Notes: a model not told the origin generated them from the sequence alone. A stretch of 64,000 nucleotides of DNA from an uncultured Porticoccus sp. (GCA_947259505.1 CAMYLT010000003.1:1-64000), one strand, 5' to 3'. Positions 8,382 through 18,362 are shown, counted from the stretch's first letter. Numbers and translations are program-made.

Positions 8382-8984
8382 ATGACGAAGATGTCTTCCC
8401 CGGAGCAATTTGTTCTGGCTTCAGCTTCGCCGCGACGTCGAGAGTTGCTGGAGCAGATCGGCTGCTGTTTTCGTGTTGCACCAGTCGATGTGGATGAAAC
8501 GCCGCTGGCGGGCGAGATGCCCGTTTCTTATGTCGTGCGTATGGCTGAGGAAAAAGCGGCTGCTGGCTGGCAGGCGTATGGCCAGCAGGGGCTGCCGGTA
8601 TTGGGGGCAGATACCACGGTGGTGGTCGGCGAACGGATCTTCGGCAAACCCGCCGATCGTGATGAGGCGCTAGCGATGTTGCAGCAGCTGTCAGGTAAAA
8701 CACACCGGGTGTTGTCGGCCGTGGCGCTGAGGGATGGGCCACGCTGTGAGCATCGACTGTCTGAAACGCTTGTCACATTTAGGCCCCTTGAGGTGGACGA
8801 ATGTTTGCGCTACTGGGACAGTGGTGAGCCGGTCGACAAAGCGGGAGCCTATGCTATTCAGGGTTACGGCGCGGTGTTTATCTCATCTATTCAGGGTAGT
8901 TACTCCGGCGTGGTGGGTCTGCCGCTGGTGGAGACCTGTGAGTTGCTAAAAGCTTTTGGACTGTCTTGGTGGATGAAGACATGA
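8382..8984 (+). CDS. maf: Maf/YhdE-type nucleoside triphosphate pyrophosphatase
   Basis: 200 residues. Hydrolyses dTTP/UTP and some modified pyrimidine nucleotides to monophosphates; overexpression blocks septation in other bacteria. Signature LASASPRRRELLEQIG at residues 12-27 supplies the Arg/Ser phosphate contacts, GADTTVVV holds the catalytic Asp, GKPADRDEA and GAYAIQGYGA are conserved substrate-side motifs. Lies between mreD and rng and overlaps the rng start as ATGA. Confidence 0.95.
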   Translation: MTKMSSPEQFVLASASPRRRELLEQIGCCFRVAPVDVDETPLAGEMPVSYVVRMAEEKAAAGWQAYGQQGLPVLGADTTVVVGERIFGKPADRDEALAMLQQLSGKTHRVLSAVALRDGPRCEHRLSETLVTFRPLEVDECLRYWDSGEPVDKAGAYAIQGYGAVFISSIQGSYSGVVGLPLVETCELLKAFGLSWWMKT

Positions 8985-10444
8985 GCTCGGAAATTCTGAT
9001 CAACATTACCCCCATGGAAACCCGTGTGGCACTGGTGGAGAACGGTGTCCTGCAGGATGTGGGTGTAGAGCGAACGTTGCATCGAGGTATTGTCGGCAAT
9101 ATCTATAAAGGCAAGGTAGTGCGTGTGTTGCCCGGTATGCAGGCAGCTTTCGTGGATATTGGTCTGGAGAAGGCTGGCTTTATCCATGTGGATGATATTC
9201 TCAGGCCCCTGGTTAACTGCGAACCCGGTGACCCGGGGGATATAAGGCAGTATCTGCGCGAAGGGCAATCCGTGGTGGTGCAAGTGATCAAGGACCCGAT
9301 CAGCACAAAGGGTGCACGGTTGTCCACGCAGCTGTCGGTCTCATCGCGCTTTCTTGTTTATATGCCGGAAGTTGATCATATTGGTATCTCCCAGCGTATT
9401 GAGGATGAAGCAGAGCGGGAGCGCCTGCGCCGGGAACTGGATGCGGCGCTGGCCGATAATGAAAGCAAGGGCGGTTATATTATTCGCACCGCCGCCGAGG
9501 GGGTGGAAGGCGAGGAACTGGCCAAGGACGTTCTGTTCCTGCAGCGACTCTGGGGGCATATTCAGGAAACGGCCCGCCATCTCACGGCCCCGGCAGCCAT
9601 TTATGAGGATCTACCTCTCTATCTGCGGGCGATGCGCGATATGGCTCAGCCGTTGGTGGAAAAGGTGCGGGTCGATTCCGGCGAGGCCTACAGCAAGCTC
9701 TGTGATTTTGCCGCTCAGTTCAACCCGGACATGGTGCCACTGATCGAGTGCTACTCGGCAGACCGCCCGCTGTTCTACCTGTACGGCGTGGAAGATGAAA
9801 TCAGTCGTGCCCTGGAGAAGAAGGTGCCGCTCAAATCCGGGGGTTACCTGGTCATTGAGCAGACCGAGGCAATGACCACGGTGGATGTGAATACCGGAGC
9901 CTTTGTCGGTCACCGCAATCTCGAAGAAACCATTTTCAAAACCAATCTCGAAGCGGCATCCACCATTGCCCGCCAGCTGCGGCTGCGCAATCTGGGCGGC
10001 ATCATCATCATCGACTTTATCGACATGCAGGATCCCGAGCATCGCCGTCAGTTATTGCGGGCACTAGAAAAAGTATTGTCCCGGGATCGAGCTAAAACCA
10101 GCATTGCCAGTGTTTCCGAGTTGGGGTTGGTGGAAATGACGCGCAAGCGCACCAGTGAAAGCCTGGGGCAAATACTCTGTGAGGCATGTTCGGTCTGTGA
10201 TGGCAAAGGCAGTTTGAAGTCAGCGGAAACGATCTGTTATGAAATTCTGCGGGAGATTCTGCGCGAGGCACGAACCTTTGAATGTGATGCGTTTCTGGTA
10301 CTGGCGGCACCGGTGGTGATCGATCGCCTGCTGGATGAGGATTCTGCCTATGTGGCAGATCTTGAGGGGTTTGTTGGTCGAACTATTCAGTTCCGGGTGG
10401 AGTCAATGTATAGCCGCGACCAGTACGACATTATTCCGGTGTAG
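8981..10444 (+). CDS. rng: Ribonuclease G
   Basis: 487 residues. Endoribonuclease for the 5' end of 16S rRNA and some mRNAs, cutting AU-rich single-stranded RNA. S1 domain near residues 35-125 (GNIYKGKVVRVLPGMQAAFVDIG), 5' sensor region, and the DNase I-like catalytic core with Mg-binding Asp in VDVNTGAFVG and IIIDFIDM. The zinc-link CEACSVCDGKG marks the dimer interface. There is no long acidic scaffold tail, which separates it from RNase E. The ATG at 8981 overlaps the maf stop (ATGA); the longer TTG start at 8966 lies inside maf and is rejected. Confidence 0.96.
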   Translation: MSSEILINITPMETRVALVENGVLQDVGVERTLHRGIVGNIYKGKVVRVLPGMQAAFVDIGLEKAGFIHVDDILRPLVNCEPGDPGDIRQYLREGQSVVVQVIKDPISTKGARLSTQLSVSSRFLVYMPEVDHIGISQRIEDEAERERLRRELDAALADNESKGGYIIRTAAEGVEGEELAKDVLFLQRLWGHIQETARHLTAPAAIYEDLPLYLRAMRDMAQPLVEKVRVDSGEAYSKLCDFAAQFNPDMVPLIECYSADRPLFYLYGVEDEISRALEKKVPLKSGGYLVIEQTEAMTTVDVNTGAFVGHRNLEETIFKTNLEAASTIARQLRLRNLGGIIIIDFIDMQDPEHRRQLLRALEKVLSRDRAKTSIASVSELGLVEMTRKRTSESLGQILCEACSVCDGKGSLKSAETICYEILREILREARTFECDAFLVLAAPVVIDRLLDEDSAYVADLEGFVGRTIQFRVESMYSRDQYDIIPV

Positions 10445-10486
10445 CGGTGTTTTGAACCCTGGGAATTTTCATGCCTTATGCACGGT

Positions 10487-10515
10487 TTTTTATTTAAGGA
10501 TGGCTCGCGTATGAT
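10487..10515 (+). promoter_or_regulatory. Weak candidate sigma-70 promoter before yhdP
   Basis: TATGAT at 10510-10515 with TTTTTA 17 bases upstream, in the 172-bp gap between rng and yhdP. The -10 is good and the -35 poor. Confidence 0.3.
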
Positions 10516-10616
10516 GACCGCCATAGGTCACTTCAATGAGCTGAAAACGCTACTTTCAACGGGTTTGGCAGCAACGTGATTTATCCCCACAGAAGAGCCC
10601 TTGTCAGGAGCCGGTT

Positions 10617-13600
10617 TTGAAAGGAACTCGATTGCTGAAATCCCTCGTCAGGCGGTTGCTGATGCTGGCGGCCCTAGTAGTGATCGGTTTCGCGCTACTG
10701 GTGTCCCTGGGGCGCGAGGCCATTGTCAGCCTCGATACCTATCGCAGTGAAATCAATTACTACGTCTCCGAACAACTGGGGTTGCGGATCGATAGTGAAC
10801 AACTGCTGGGTGAGTGGCGTCGCCTGAAGCCGCGAGTCACGGCACTCAATATCACCATCAGCGCTCCCGGCGAAACACGGTCGGCAGTCAGCCTGGAACG
10901 TATCACCCTGGAAGTGGATTTGTTGCGGAGCCTGCTCGCCCGGCAACTGGTCTGGCGCGAATTATGGATTGGCGGGGTGCAGTTGTCCCTGTTGGAAGAT
11001 GCCAACGGTCACTGGGCTATCGGTGGCCTGCCCCCGCGCGATGAAGCGGAGAAGCAAGATAACAGCACCCTGCTCAATATGCTGTTTGACAGTGATCTCC
11101 TGGGCGTGGACAAGATTACTGCACAGATGAAATTTTTCTCCGGTACCGAAGCGGCATTGGAGGGCCGGGATATCCTGCTGGAAAACAGCGGTGACTTCCA
11201 CCGCCTGATGGCGGGTATCAGTCTGGTGGGTCATGAGCAGGTAGCCAGTCTGGTGGTGGAGGCCAAGGGCAACCGTCGGGATATTGATCATTTCAAGGCG
11301 TCTGGTTATCTGAAGGTCCATCGAATTGACCTGAGTGGTTCCTTCAGCGCGTTTGCCAAAGGCTGGTTTCCGGGTGTGGTGGAGCGCATTGGTGATATCG
11401 AGACGGATATTGAGAGTGAAATCTGGTTTGACATGATCAAGGGGGGCGAAGCCCACATGGTGGGTCGCCTGTCCGCCGCGGAGGTACCGCTGAACTGGGC
11501 TTCAGAGGTGCCGCCAATCACGCGGTTGCACACCGATCTCACCGGGTGGTTTAAACCAGGCGAAAGCTGGGGATTGCGCCTACAGGGCCTGGATTTTGAC
11601 TGGGGTGAACTGGAAATAGAGCCGCTCACGGTTAACTACCAGCAAAAAGTGGGTGCTCTCTGGGGATCGGGGGCGCTGTCGCTAAGCCAGATCAACCTCA
11701 ACCTGGTGGATGATCTACTGGCGCAGACCGGTCTCGCATCCCCCAAACTGGTGGATGCTATCGGGCAATTGCAACCCACTGGATCCTTGCGTGCAGTGCA
11801 TTTGGATCTAAACCTTGATGGCGACAATCCCGAGGTGAAAATGCGGGCCAATTTGGACGACGTGGCCCTGTCCTCCTGGCGTGGTGCGCCCGCGATACGT
11901 CAGTTGAATGGCTATGTGGAGACGGCCAATGCTTCCGGTTTGTTGGAGATAAATAGCCCTGATGGGCTGGCCCTGCTTTATCCCCAGGTATACGAAGACT
12001 ATATGGAACACAGCGCTTTCCGAGGTCAGTTGCGCTGGTTGTGGGATGCACCGAATCATGCCTTAAAGATTTCCAGCGGTCGGCTGGAAATGGGTGGTGA
12101 AGAGGGCGTTGGCCGGGCCTACCTGCACCTGAATATTCCGGTCTCGCTGCCTGGCGGTAAGCCTGAAATGTATCTGATGGTTGGTGTCAGGGATACCCAT
12201 TCTCGTTTTCGTCAGCGCTATCTCCCGAATAATCTGGACCCTGCTTTATTGGGTTGGCTTGATCAAGCACTCGGGGAGAGTTCTGTACAGGAAATGGGAT
12301 TTGTGTGGCGTGGCCCACTAGTTGGCGGTGAAGGTGGACTGCGCTCTATTCAGCTCTATGTACAGGCCAATGAGGGAGCTTTGAAATTCCAGCCGGACTG
12401 GCTGCCCCTGGAGCATCTTGATACCACCCTGACATTGGATTCTGGGGAGTTGGATGCGAAAGTCCAGAGCGCCACCGTGGGCAACGCCCGGGTCAAACGG
12501 GCTGAGGTGCAGTTGCGTTCAACCCCTGCTGGTGGTCATCAGCTGTTGGTCAATGCCGACGTGACTGCCGATGCTGACGACGCCATAGCCGTATTGGCGC
12601 AGTCGCCGCTGAAATCCAGGGTGGCCGGACTTGCAGGCTGGGCAATTTCCGGCAGCAGTCAGATTGATCTGGATCTCACCATACCTCTGTCACAGGACGG
12701 TACCGAAGGAGTCTATCGGGTAAAAGCTGACCTGAAGGGTGGAGCCCTAGCGCTGCCGGATAGTGAGATCGCCTTTACCCAGCTGCAGGGCAGTCTCGGT
12801 TACCGCAATGACAGGGGGCTGTATGCCGAAGGGCTGCAAGGGCAGTTCTGGGGTGAGCCAGCCGTAGCCAGTATCAGCACCGGCAAAAACAGTTTGCAGA
12901 TTGATGTGAATGGCCGGTTGGCCATGCCCGCTCTGTCGCAGTTCATCAAGCTGGACTCCAAGCGCATTCTGCAGGGCAAGACTGACGTGCAGGCTAGTCT
13001 TACTGTGCCGTTGATCGATGCTGGCAGCCGCCCAATTCACCTGAAGGTCAACAGTCAGTTACAGGGCGTAGTGATTGATCTGCCGGTGCCCTTTGGCAAA
13101 TCGGCGGCCGTGCCACGAGATGTCCAGGTAGATGTGGACCTGGCTGATGGCCAGGATATTCGCGTCAAGGCCGAGGGCGGTGTGCGGGCGCATATTCAGT
13201 TGCAAAATGGTGCGTTGCAGCGCAGTTTGCTGGCCGTTTACAGCGATCAGGCAGAGTTGCCGGGACGAGGCCAATTCCGCATTACTGGGGAGTTGGCACA
13301 CTTTTCACTGACTGAATGGATGCCCTACTTTGTAGAGCTGGCAGGGCAAGACCGCGGCCCGGAAAACGCGTTGAACCTGATGTTCGACGGCCATGTTGAT
13401 AACCTGGAAGTTGCGGGTCTCGAATTGGAGCAGGCAGTAGCCAGTGGACGCTACCATGACGGCGATTGGCAGGTGGTGGTGGACAGTCGCCAGGCGGCCG
13501 GTCAGGCGTTGGTGCCAAGCGATTTGGGTACGCCTATCAGATTGGATCTGGAGAGATTGGTATTGCCAGCACCGCCAGAGACGGACACTGAACAGGAAGA

Positions 13601-14468
13601 GATTGACCCTGCTACCTTCCCGTTGATGCAGGTGAACATTCGGGATTTTGCGGTAGGCGAGTCGCACTTGGGGTCCGCCAGTTTTCAGGCAGAGCCTCAG
13701 CCCCATGGGGTATTGGTCTCGGCCATTGATGCCAACCTTAACGGTTTGCAGCTGGGCGGTAACGGCCAGGACACCACGCTGTTGTGGGAGCTCGAAGACG
13801 GTCGCCACCACTCTCAGTATTCCGGGATGTTGCAGGCAGGGGATGTGGGCAAGGTGATGGAGGCCTGGGGTACACCGGCTGCACTGGAAAGCAAGAAGGC
13901 CCATTTTTTTGCTGACCTGGGCTGGTATGGCAAGCCCTGGGAACTCACCCCTCCCGCGCTGACCGGCGCCATGTCCCTGCAACTGGAAAAGGGCCGCTTC
14001 TACAAATCACCGGCTGGTGCCGCCAATGCCATGCTGCGCCTGGTGGGTCTGTTTAACTTTGACAACTGGCTGCGCCGCTTGAGTCTCGATTTCTCCGACC
14101 TGTTTGAAAAGGGCGTCAGCTACGATGAAATGAGTGGCGGTCTGCTGTTCGATGCAGGCGATATGAGCTTTGATCCGCCACTGATTGTAAAAATGCCCTC
14201 CGGTCGTTTCAAAATGACGGGCACGGCCAACCTGATCCGTGAGGATATTGATGCCATCCTGGTGACCACCCTCCCGGTGGGCACCAATTTGCCCTGGGTG
14301 GCGGCGTTGGTGGGCGGTTTGCCAGCCGCCGCGGGTGTTTATATCACCAGCAAGATCTTCGAGAAGCAGGTGGATAAGTTGTCCAGTATCAGTTACCACA
14401 TCACCGGCCCCTGGGATGACACTGAGGTGGACGTGCAGAAGATTTTCAGTGATGGGGCGGGAAAATAG
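10617..14468 (+). CDS. yhdP: YhdP/AsmA-like envelope lipid-transport protein
   Basis: 1283 residues with one N-terminal membrane anchor (about 10-32: LLMLAALVVIGFALLVSLG) and a very long beta-rich periplasmic body with repeated amphipathic strands, the chorein/VPS13-like bridge architecture. In E. coli, YhdP with TamB and YdbH carries phospholipid toward the outer membrane. The C-terminal AsmA-like region (GKMEAWGTPAALESKKAHFFADLGWYG and the MPSGRFKMTGTANL segment) is well preserved. Start is TTG at 10617 because AGGAG lies 6 bases before it. Fits its usual place after rng. Confidence 0.93.
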   Translation: MKGTRLLKSLVRRLLMLAALVVIGFALLVSLGREAIVSLDTYRSEINYYVSEQLGLRIDSEQLLGEWRRLKPRVTALNITISAPGETRSAVSLERITLEVDLLRSLLARQLVWRELWIGGVQLSLLEDANGHWAIGGLPPRDEAEKQDNSTLLNMLFDSDLLGVDKITAQMKFFSGTEAALEGRDILLENSGDFHRLMAGISLVGHEQVASLVVEAKGNRRDIDHFKASGYLKVHRIDLSGSFSAFAKGWFPGVVERIGDIETDIESEIWFDMIKGGEAHMVGRLSAAEVPLNWASEVPPITRLHTDLTGWFKPGESWGLRLQGLDFDWGELEIEPLTVNYQQKVGALWGSGALSLSQINLNLVDDLLAQTGLASPKLVDAIGQLQPTGSLRAVHLDLNLDGDNPEVKMRANLDDVALSSWRGAPAIRQLNGYVETANASGLLEINSPDGLALLYPQVYEDYMEHSAFRGQLRWLWDAPNHALKISSGRLEMGGEEGVGRAYLHLNIPVSLPGGKPEMYLMVGVRDTHSRFRQRYLPNNLDPALLGWLDQALGESSVQEMGFVWRGPLVGGEGGLRSIQLYVQANEGALKFQPDWLPLEHLDTTLTLDSGELDAKVQSATVGNARVKRAEVQLRSTPAGGHQLLVNADVTADADDAIAVLAQSPLKSRVAGLAGWAISGSSQIDLDLTIPLSQDGTEGVYRVKADLKGGALALPDSEIAFTQLQGSLGYRNDRGLYAEGLQGQFWGEPAVASISTGKNSLQIDVNGRLAMPALSQFIKLDSKRILQGKTDVQASLTVPLIDAGSRPIHLKVNSQLQGVVIDLPVPFGKSAAVPRDVQVDVDLADGQDIRVKAEGGVRAHIQLQNGALQRSLLAVYSDQAELPGRGQFRITGELAHFSLTEWMPYFVELAGQDRGPENALNLMFDGHVDNLEVAGLELEQAVASGRYHDGDWQVVVDSRQAAGQALVPSDLGTPIRLDLERLVLPAPPETDTEQEEIDPATFPLMQVNIRDFAVGESHLGSASFQAEPQPHGVLVSAIDANLNGLQLGGNGQDTTLLWELEDGRHHSQYSGMLQAGDVGKVMEAWGTPAALESKKAHFFADLGWYGKPWELTPPALTGAMSLQLEKGRFYKSPAGAANAMLRLVGLFNFDNWLRRLSLDFSDLFEKGVSYDEMSGGLLFDAGDMSFDPPLIVKMPSGRFKMTGTANLIREDIDAILVTTLPVGTNLPWVAALVGGLPAAAGVYITSKIFEKQVDKLSSISYHITGPWDDTEVDVQKIFSDGAGK

Positions 14469-15298
14469 TGCACCGTATCGCAGCCATTCAAATGACTAGC
14501 GGCGGCAACCTGCAGGCCAACCTGAAACAGGCTGCCGAACTGATCGCACAAGCTGTTCAGCAGGGTGCAGAGCTGTTGGTGTTACCGGAATATTTTGCCT
14601 ACCACGGCTGCCGCGATGTTGCCGCGATTGCCATTGCCGAGCGGGATACCAGCGGCCCGGCCCGGCGCTTCCTGGCGGAACAGGCACGGCAGCACGGTAT
14701 CTGGCTGGTGGGTGGCACCATCCCCGTGGCGGTGGAGCACGACAAAAGGGCGGCGGCCAGTTGTTTTGTGGTGAATGCCCGCGGGGAAGAAGTGGCCTGC
14801 TATCGCAAAATTCACCTGTTCGATGTGGATGTCGAGGACGCCAAGGGCAGTTATCGGGAGTCGGATGATTACTGTCACGGCGGTGAGGCGGTGGTGGTGG
14901 ACACCCCGTTTGGGAAACTTGGTCTGACCGTCTGTTATGACCTGCGCTTTCCCGAGCTCTATCGCAGCCTGGCGGAACAGGGTGCACAAATCCTGCTGGT
15001 GCCCTCCGCCTTTACTGCGGCCACTGGCGAGCCCCACTGGGAGCTGCTACTGCGCGCCAGGGCGGTGGAAAATCTCTGTTATGTGGTGGGTGCCAACATG
15101 GGGGATCGCTTCCACACGAAGCGGCCCACCTGGGGTGGCTCCACCATTGTCGATCCTTGGGGCAAGGTGCTGACCTCCCTGGCGGAAGGCCCCGGGGTGG
15201 CGGTGGCAGAGATTGATCTGGCTTACCTGCAAACCCTGCGACAAAAAATGCCGGTGCATGAACACCGTCGCCTCAATGTGGTCAAACCATCAGGTTAA
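14468..15298 (+). CDS. Carbon-nitrogen hydrolase, deaminated-glutathione amidase type
   Basis: 276 residues of the nitrilase superfamily. Catalytic triad visible as E41 (LPEYF), K114 (YRKIHLFD) and C156 ([11 protein letters not shown]). Members in this position (after yhdP) resemble Nit1/YbeM and repair deaminated glutathione; substrate is inferred from context and the DLRFPELYR motif. The GTG start at 14468 shares a base with the yhdP stop (TAGTG), so it is translationally coupled. tldD, which often follows in relatives, is not present. Confidence 0.88.
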   Translation: MHRIAAIQMTSGGNLQANLKQAAELIAQAVQQGAELLVLPEYFAYHGCRDVAAIAIAERDTSGPARRFLAEQARQHGIWLVGGTIPVAVEHDKRAAASCFVVNARGEEVACYRKIHLFDVDVEDAKGSYRESDDYCHGGEAVVVDTPFGKLGLTVCYDLRFPELYRSLAEQGAQILLVPSAFTAATGEPHWELLLRARAVENLCYVVGANMGDRFHTKRPTWGGSTIVDPWGKVLTSLAEGPGVAVAEIDLAYLQTLRQKMPVHEHRRLNVVKPSG

Positions 15299-15314
15299 CC
15301 CGTTGAGTGCTGTC

Positions 15315-15833
15315 ATGAAGAAAATGATTTTCCCGCTGTTTGTGGTGCTGCTGTTATTCAATGCTTCAGGTGCCTATGCTGCCGATGCCCCTGCAATGAC
15401 TGTTGAGCAGGCTCGTCAGCTGATTGAAGAAGGTCGTGACCTGGACACAATTCCCAAAGCCGTCTGGAAACAGATTCTCACGCCCGAGCAATACAATATT
15501 CTCTGGCGCAAAGGCACCGAGCGGCCTTTTACTGGAGAGTTGCTGAACATTAAGCAGAAGGGCACTTATGTGACGGCGGGCTGCCGTATTCCAGTGTTTC
15601 GCTCGGAGCAGAAGTTTAAATCCGGCACCGGCTGGCCCAGTTTTTGGGACATGGCCGACAAGGACAATATCGTGCTGGCGGATGACTGGTCCTGGCTGGG
15701 CAAGCGCACTGAAGTGCTGTCCGCCTGTGGCGAGCACCTGGGGCACGTATTTAATGACGGCCCGCCCCCCACTGGATTGCGTTACTGCATCAACTCCGAT
15801 GCGCTGTTGTTTATTCCCGACGAGGAGCCGTAA
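15315..15833 (+). CDS. msrB: Exported methionine-R-sulfoxide reductase
   Basis: 172 residues. Signal peptide at 1-22 ([21 protein letters not shown]) predicts periplasmic action. MsrB domain from about 45: [22 protein letters not shown], then RYCINSDAL with catalytic Cys158. The two CxxC zinc motifs of cytosolic MsrB are absent (TAGCRIPVF in place of the first, SACGEHLGH in place of the second); C90 may be the resolving Cys. Reduces methionine-R-oxide in exported proteins, presumably with a periplasmic thiol donor not seen here. The ATG at 15315 is chosen because the longer frame is shadow sequence of the gene before. Confidence 0.93.
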   Translation: MKKMIFPLFVVLLLFNASGAYAADAPAMTVEQARQLIEEGRDLDTIPKAVWKQILTPEQYNILWRKGTERPFTGELLNIKQKGTYVTAGCRIPVFRSEQKFKSGTGWPSFWDMADKDNIVLADDWSWLGKRTEVLSACGEHLGHVFNDGPPPTGLRYCINSDALLFIPDEEP

Positions 15834-15866
15834 TCCCGCGCCTGGCTGATTAGCAGGTCTGCTGAG

Positions 15867-16514
15867 ATGTCGATACTGGTCACCGGATTTGATCCCGGCC
15901 GCGACGATGTCAATGCCTCCGCCGCTCTGGTGACCTCCCTGCGGGATGACTTGCCGGCGGATCTGTCGCCGCTCCGTTCCCAACTTCACTTTGCCATTCT
16001 GCCCCTCAGCAGCCGCGAACTGCGTGGGGCGATATTGGCGCAGATAGTGGCCTGTCGGCCGCGGTTTTGTGTGTTGACAGGGCAGGCCAGGGGGCGTGAA
16101 AAGATCAACTTGGAGCGTCTGGCTACCAACCTGAAGGACTTCGATTCCCCCGATGTGGACGGCTGTCAGCCGCGCGGGGAGATGATCGAGTCTGCTGGCC
16201 CGGCGGCTTTCCGGAGTACTTTGCCGGGACAGCAGGAAATGGTCGAGCGACTCAATGAGCAAGGCATTCCTGCGGCGCTGTCAAACCATGGTGGCAACCA
16301 CCTCTGCAATCAGCTGCTCTACCAAATGCTGTACTGGACCCGGCAGAACGGCGCGGGGGTGCGCTGTGGTTTGGTGCATATTCCTCCGCTGCCAGTGCAG
16401 GCCCAAACACAGTGGCCGGAAACACCGGTGATGCCACTAGCTATGACGCGTATAGCCCTTACCAGTATTCTGCTGGCATTGGCCGCGCAATCGGCTGAGG
16501 GAGTAACGCTTTGA
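15867..16514 (+). CDS. pcp: Pyroglutamyl-peptidase I family protein
   Basis: 215 residues. Cysteine peptidase of family C15 that removes N-terminal pyroglutamate. All catalytic positions are found: E83 (GREKINLER), C147 (SNHGGNHLCNQLLY) and H171 (GLVHIPPLP). The opening MSILVTGFDP replaces the usual VTGFxPF. Cytoplasmic. Its stop overlaps the TTG start of the next small gene. Confidence 0.9.
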   Translation: MSILVTGFDPGRDDVNASAALVTSLRDDLPADLSPLRSQLHFAILPLSSRELRGAILAQIVACRPRFCVLTGQARGREKINLERLATNLKDFDSPDVDGCQPRGEMIESAGPAAFRSTLPGQQEMVERLNEQGIPAALSNHGGNHLCNQLLYQMLYWTRQNGAGVRCGLVHIPPLPVQAQTQWPETPVMPLAMTRIALTSILLALAAQSAEGVTL

Positions 16515-16777
16515 GTGGGCGCCCCTGGCTGGAAGCCTTGCTGCGGGTGGCGGTGATCCTGATGGTGCCACTGATGGCCTGTGTTGGTTACTACGCCATG
16601 GTCGGGGCCGGTGAAGTAGCTGTGGGTATCGCGAGGGTGGCGGGGGTAGCCATGGGGCTGGTCAGTCTACTGGGGGTGGTGACAGCCTTGCGGACTCACG
16701 GGGGCAGCGGAAAAATGGTGATTTTTTGGGGGCTGATTTCCCTGCTGGCACTGTTGCTGATCGGGGTTTCGTTTTAG
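16511..16777 (+). CDS. Small membrane protein, unknown
   Basis: 88 residues with three hydrophobic segments (VAVILMVPLMACVGYYAMV; ARVAGVAMGLVSLLGVVTAL; MVIFWGLISLLALLLIGVSF) separated by a short basic/Gly loop. No family recognised. Start TTG at 16511 overlaps the pcp stop, suggesting coupled translation; otherwise no independent evidence of expression. Confidence 0.6.
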   Translation: MSGRPWLEALLRVAVILMVPLMACVGYYAMVGAGEVAVGIARVAGVAMGLVSLLGVVTALRTHGGSGKMVIFWGLISLLALLLIGVSF

Positions 16778-16844
16778 GGGGCGGGGCATCAAATGAGTGT
16801 GAGCAGGCTCTAATTCAGTTCGATTTATTCACTGGCGTGGACCA

Positions 16845-17312
16845 CTACCGGTGGTAGGGATGCCCGGCATTGATGCTCCAGGCGCGGTAAAGCTGTTCCG
16901 CCAGCAGAATGCGCACTAGCGGATGGGGCAGCGTCAACGCCGAGAGTGACCAGCGGCTGTTGGCTCGGGCCAGGCATTCCGGCGCCAAACCGTCGGGGCC
17001 GCCAATTAGCAGGCTGAAGTTGTCGCCGGACAGCTGCCACTGTTGCAGTTTGCCCGCCAGATCCTGGGTGCTCCAGGACTTGCCCAGCACATCGAGGGCA
17101 ATCACGTGGTCCTGTTCACCGATGGCCCTGAGCATGGCTTCGCCTTCACGGGCAATGGCGCGCTTGATATCCGCGCCCTTGCCGCGCTGCCCGAGGGGCA
17201 GTTCGACAATGTCCACATTCAGTTCTGGGGGAAGACGCTTGAGGTACTCATTGCAGCCGGATTCCACCCAGTCGGGCATTTTGGTGCCCACCGCAAGAAT
17301 TCTCAGCCGCAT
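16845..17312 (-). CDS. rlmH: 23S rRNA (pseudouridine1915-N3)-methyltransferase RlmH
   Basis: 155 residues, full length. SPOUT methyltransferase acting on m3Psi1915 in assembled 70S ribosomes. SAM-binding knot with LLIGGPDGL (about 102-110), and the conserved C-terminus [28 protein letters not shown]. Overlap-free, 6 bp after rsfS, in the proA-nadD-rsfS-rlmH transcript. The mrdA-rodA genes that follow rlmH in many relatives are absent here. Confidence 0.97.
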   Translation of the reverse strand: MRLRILAVGTKMPDWVESGCNEYLKRLPPELNVDIVELPLGQRGKGADIKRAIAREGEAMLRAIGEQDHVIALDVLGKSWSTQDLAGKLQQWQLSGDNFSLLIGGPDGLAPECLARANSRWSLSALTLPHPLVRILLAEQLYRAWSINAGHPYHR

Positions 17313-17318
17313 TGGCGA

Positions 17319-17672
17319 TTATTCCTCGCGACCGCTGGCCTTCAGGTCGTCCGGCCGCATGGACCAGAGTTTTTCCAGATCGTAAAACTCACGGGTGGCG
17401 GGCAGCATCACGTGTACCACGATGTCGCCGTAGTCCACCAATACCCATTCCGAGGTGTCCATACCTTCGATGCCGATGGGGCGGAACCCCGCTTTCTTGG
17501 CCTCTTCCACCACGTTGTCTGCCAGTGCCTTGACCTGACGGTTGGAGGTGCCGCTGGCGACCACGATGTGGTCCATAACATCGGTGAGATCGCTGACATC
17601 CAGGGCGACGATGTCTTTGCCTTTAATGCCCTCGAGGGCGTCGATCACGATGTCGATCAGTTGGTTGCTCAT
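17319..17672 (-). CDS. rsfS: Ribosome silencing factor RsfS
   Basis: 117 residues. Binds uL14 and stops 50S-30S joining in slow growth. Family motifs: DIVALDVSDLTDVMDHIVVASGTSNRQVKALAD and EWVLVDYGDIVVHVMLPATREFYDLEKLW. Between nadD and rlmH, the common order. Confidence 0.96.
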   Translation of the reverse strand: MSNQLIDIVIDALEGIKGKDIVALDVSDLTDVMDHIVVASGTSNRQVKALADNVVEEAKKAGFRPIGIEGMDTSEWVLVDYGDIVVHVMLPATREFYDLEKLWSMRPDDLKASGREE

Positions 17673-17685
17673 TCAATACCTATGT

Positions 17686-18339
17686 TTAATACAGCTGGTT
17701 CTGGTTAATGTAATCAATGACGCCGTCCGGTACCAGATAACGGATGGATTCACCCCGTTGCAATGCCTGGCGAATGCCGGTGGCAGAGATGGGTAATAGG
17801 GTCATTTCGACAATTAATACCTTGCCTGTGGGCGTCGTCTTTAGCTCTGCGACGTCGTGGGCGCGGTGACGGTGCACAAATTCCAGCACTTCCCCGGATT
17901 TGGGCAAATGCCAGCCCGGCCTTGCAGCCACGACAATGTGGGCATAATCGACCAATTCCTGCCAGCGATGCCACTGGTTTAAATTGACCAGTGAATCCAT
18001 GCCAATACACAGGCAGAGGGGGGCGTCCGGGCCAATCTCGGCGCGAATCTCCGCCAGGGTGTCGAGGGTGTAGGACGGGCTCTCCCGGCGCAGTTCTCTC
18101 TCGTCCACTACCAGCCCCGGTTCTGCGTCGACGCCGCATGTCAGCATTGCCAGCCGGTGCTCAGCTGAAACCTCAGGCTGCGCCCGGTGCGGGGGGTGGG
18201 CACTGGGTACCAGCCGCATTTCTGCAAGATGGAGAGCATTTTTCAGCTCCAGCGCCGTGCGCAGATGGCCGATGTGCACCGGATCAAAGGTGCCGCCAAA
18301 CAGGCCGATACCGGTGGGTTGAGGACGTTCGATTGCCAC
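17686..18339 (-). CDS. nadD: Nicotinate-nucleotide adenylyltransferase
   Basis: 217 residues. Makes deamido-NAD from nicotinate mononucleotide and ATP. GLFGGTFDPVHIGHLR carries the HxGH nucleotidyl-transfer motif at the N-terminus, and PISATGIRQAL is the ISxTxIR-like ATP contact at the C-terminus. Start is the GTG at 18339, in the 23-bp gap after proA with GGGATGG ahead; the longer frame would begin inside proA. Confidence 0.94.
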   Translation of the reverse strand: MAIERPQPTGIGLFGGTFDPVHIGHLRTALELKNALHLAEMRLVPSAHPPHRAQPEVSAEHRLAMLTCGVDAEPGLVVDERELRRESPSYTLDTLAEIRAEIGPDAPLCLCIGMDSLVNLNQWHRWQELVDYAHIVVAARPGWHLPKSGEVLEFVHRHRAHDVAELKTTPTGKVLIVEMTLLPISATGIRQALQRGESIRYLVPDGVIDYINQNQLY

Positions 18340-18362
18340 GCTGGTTAGTCCATCCCTGTTGG

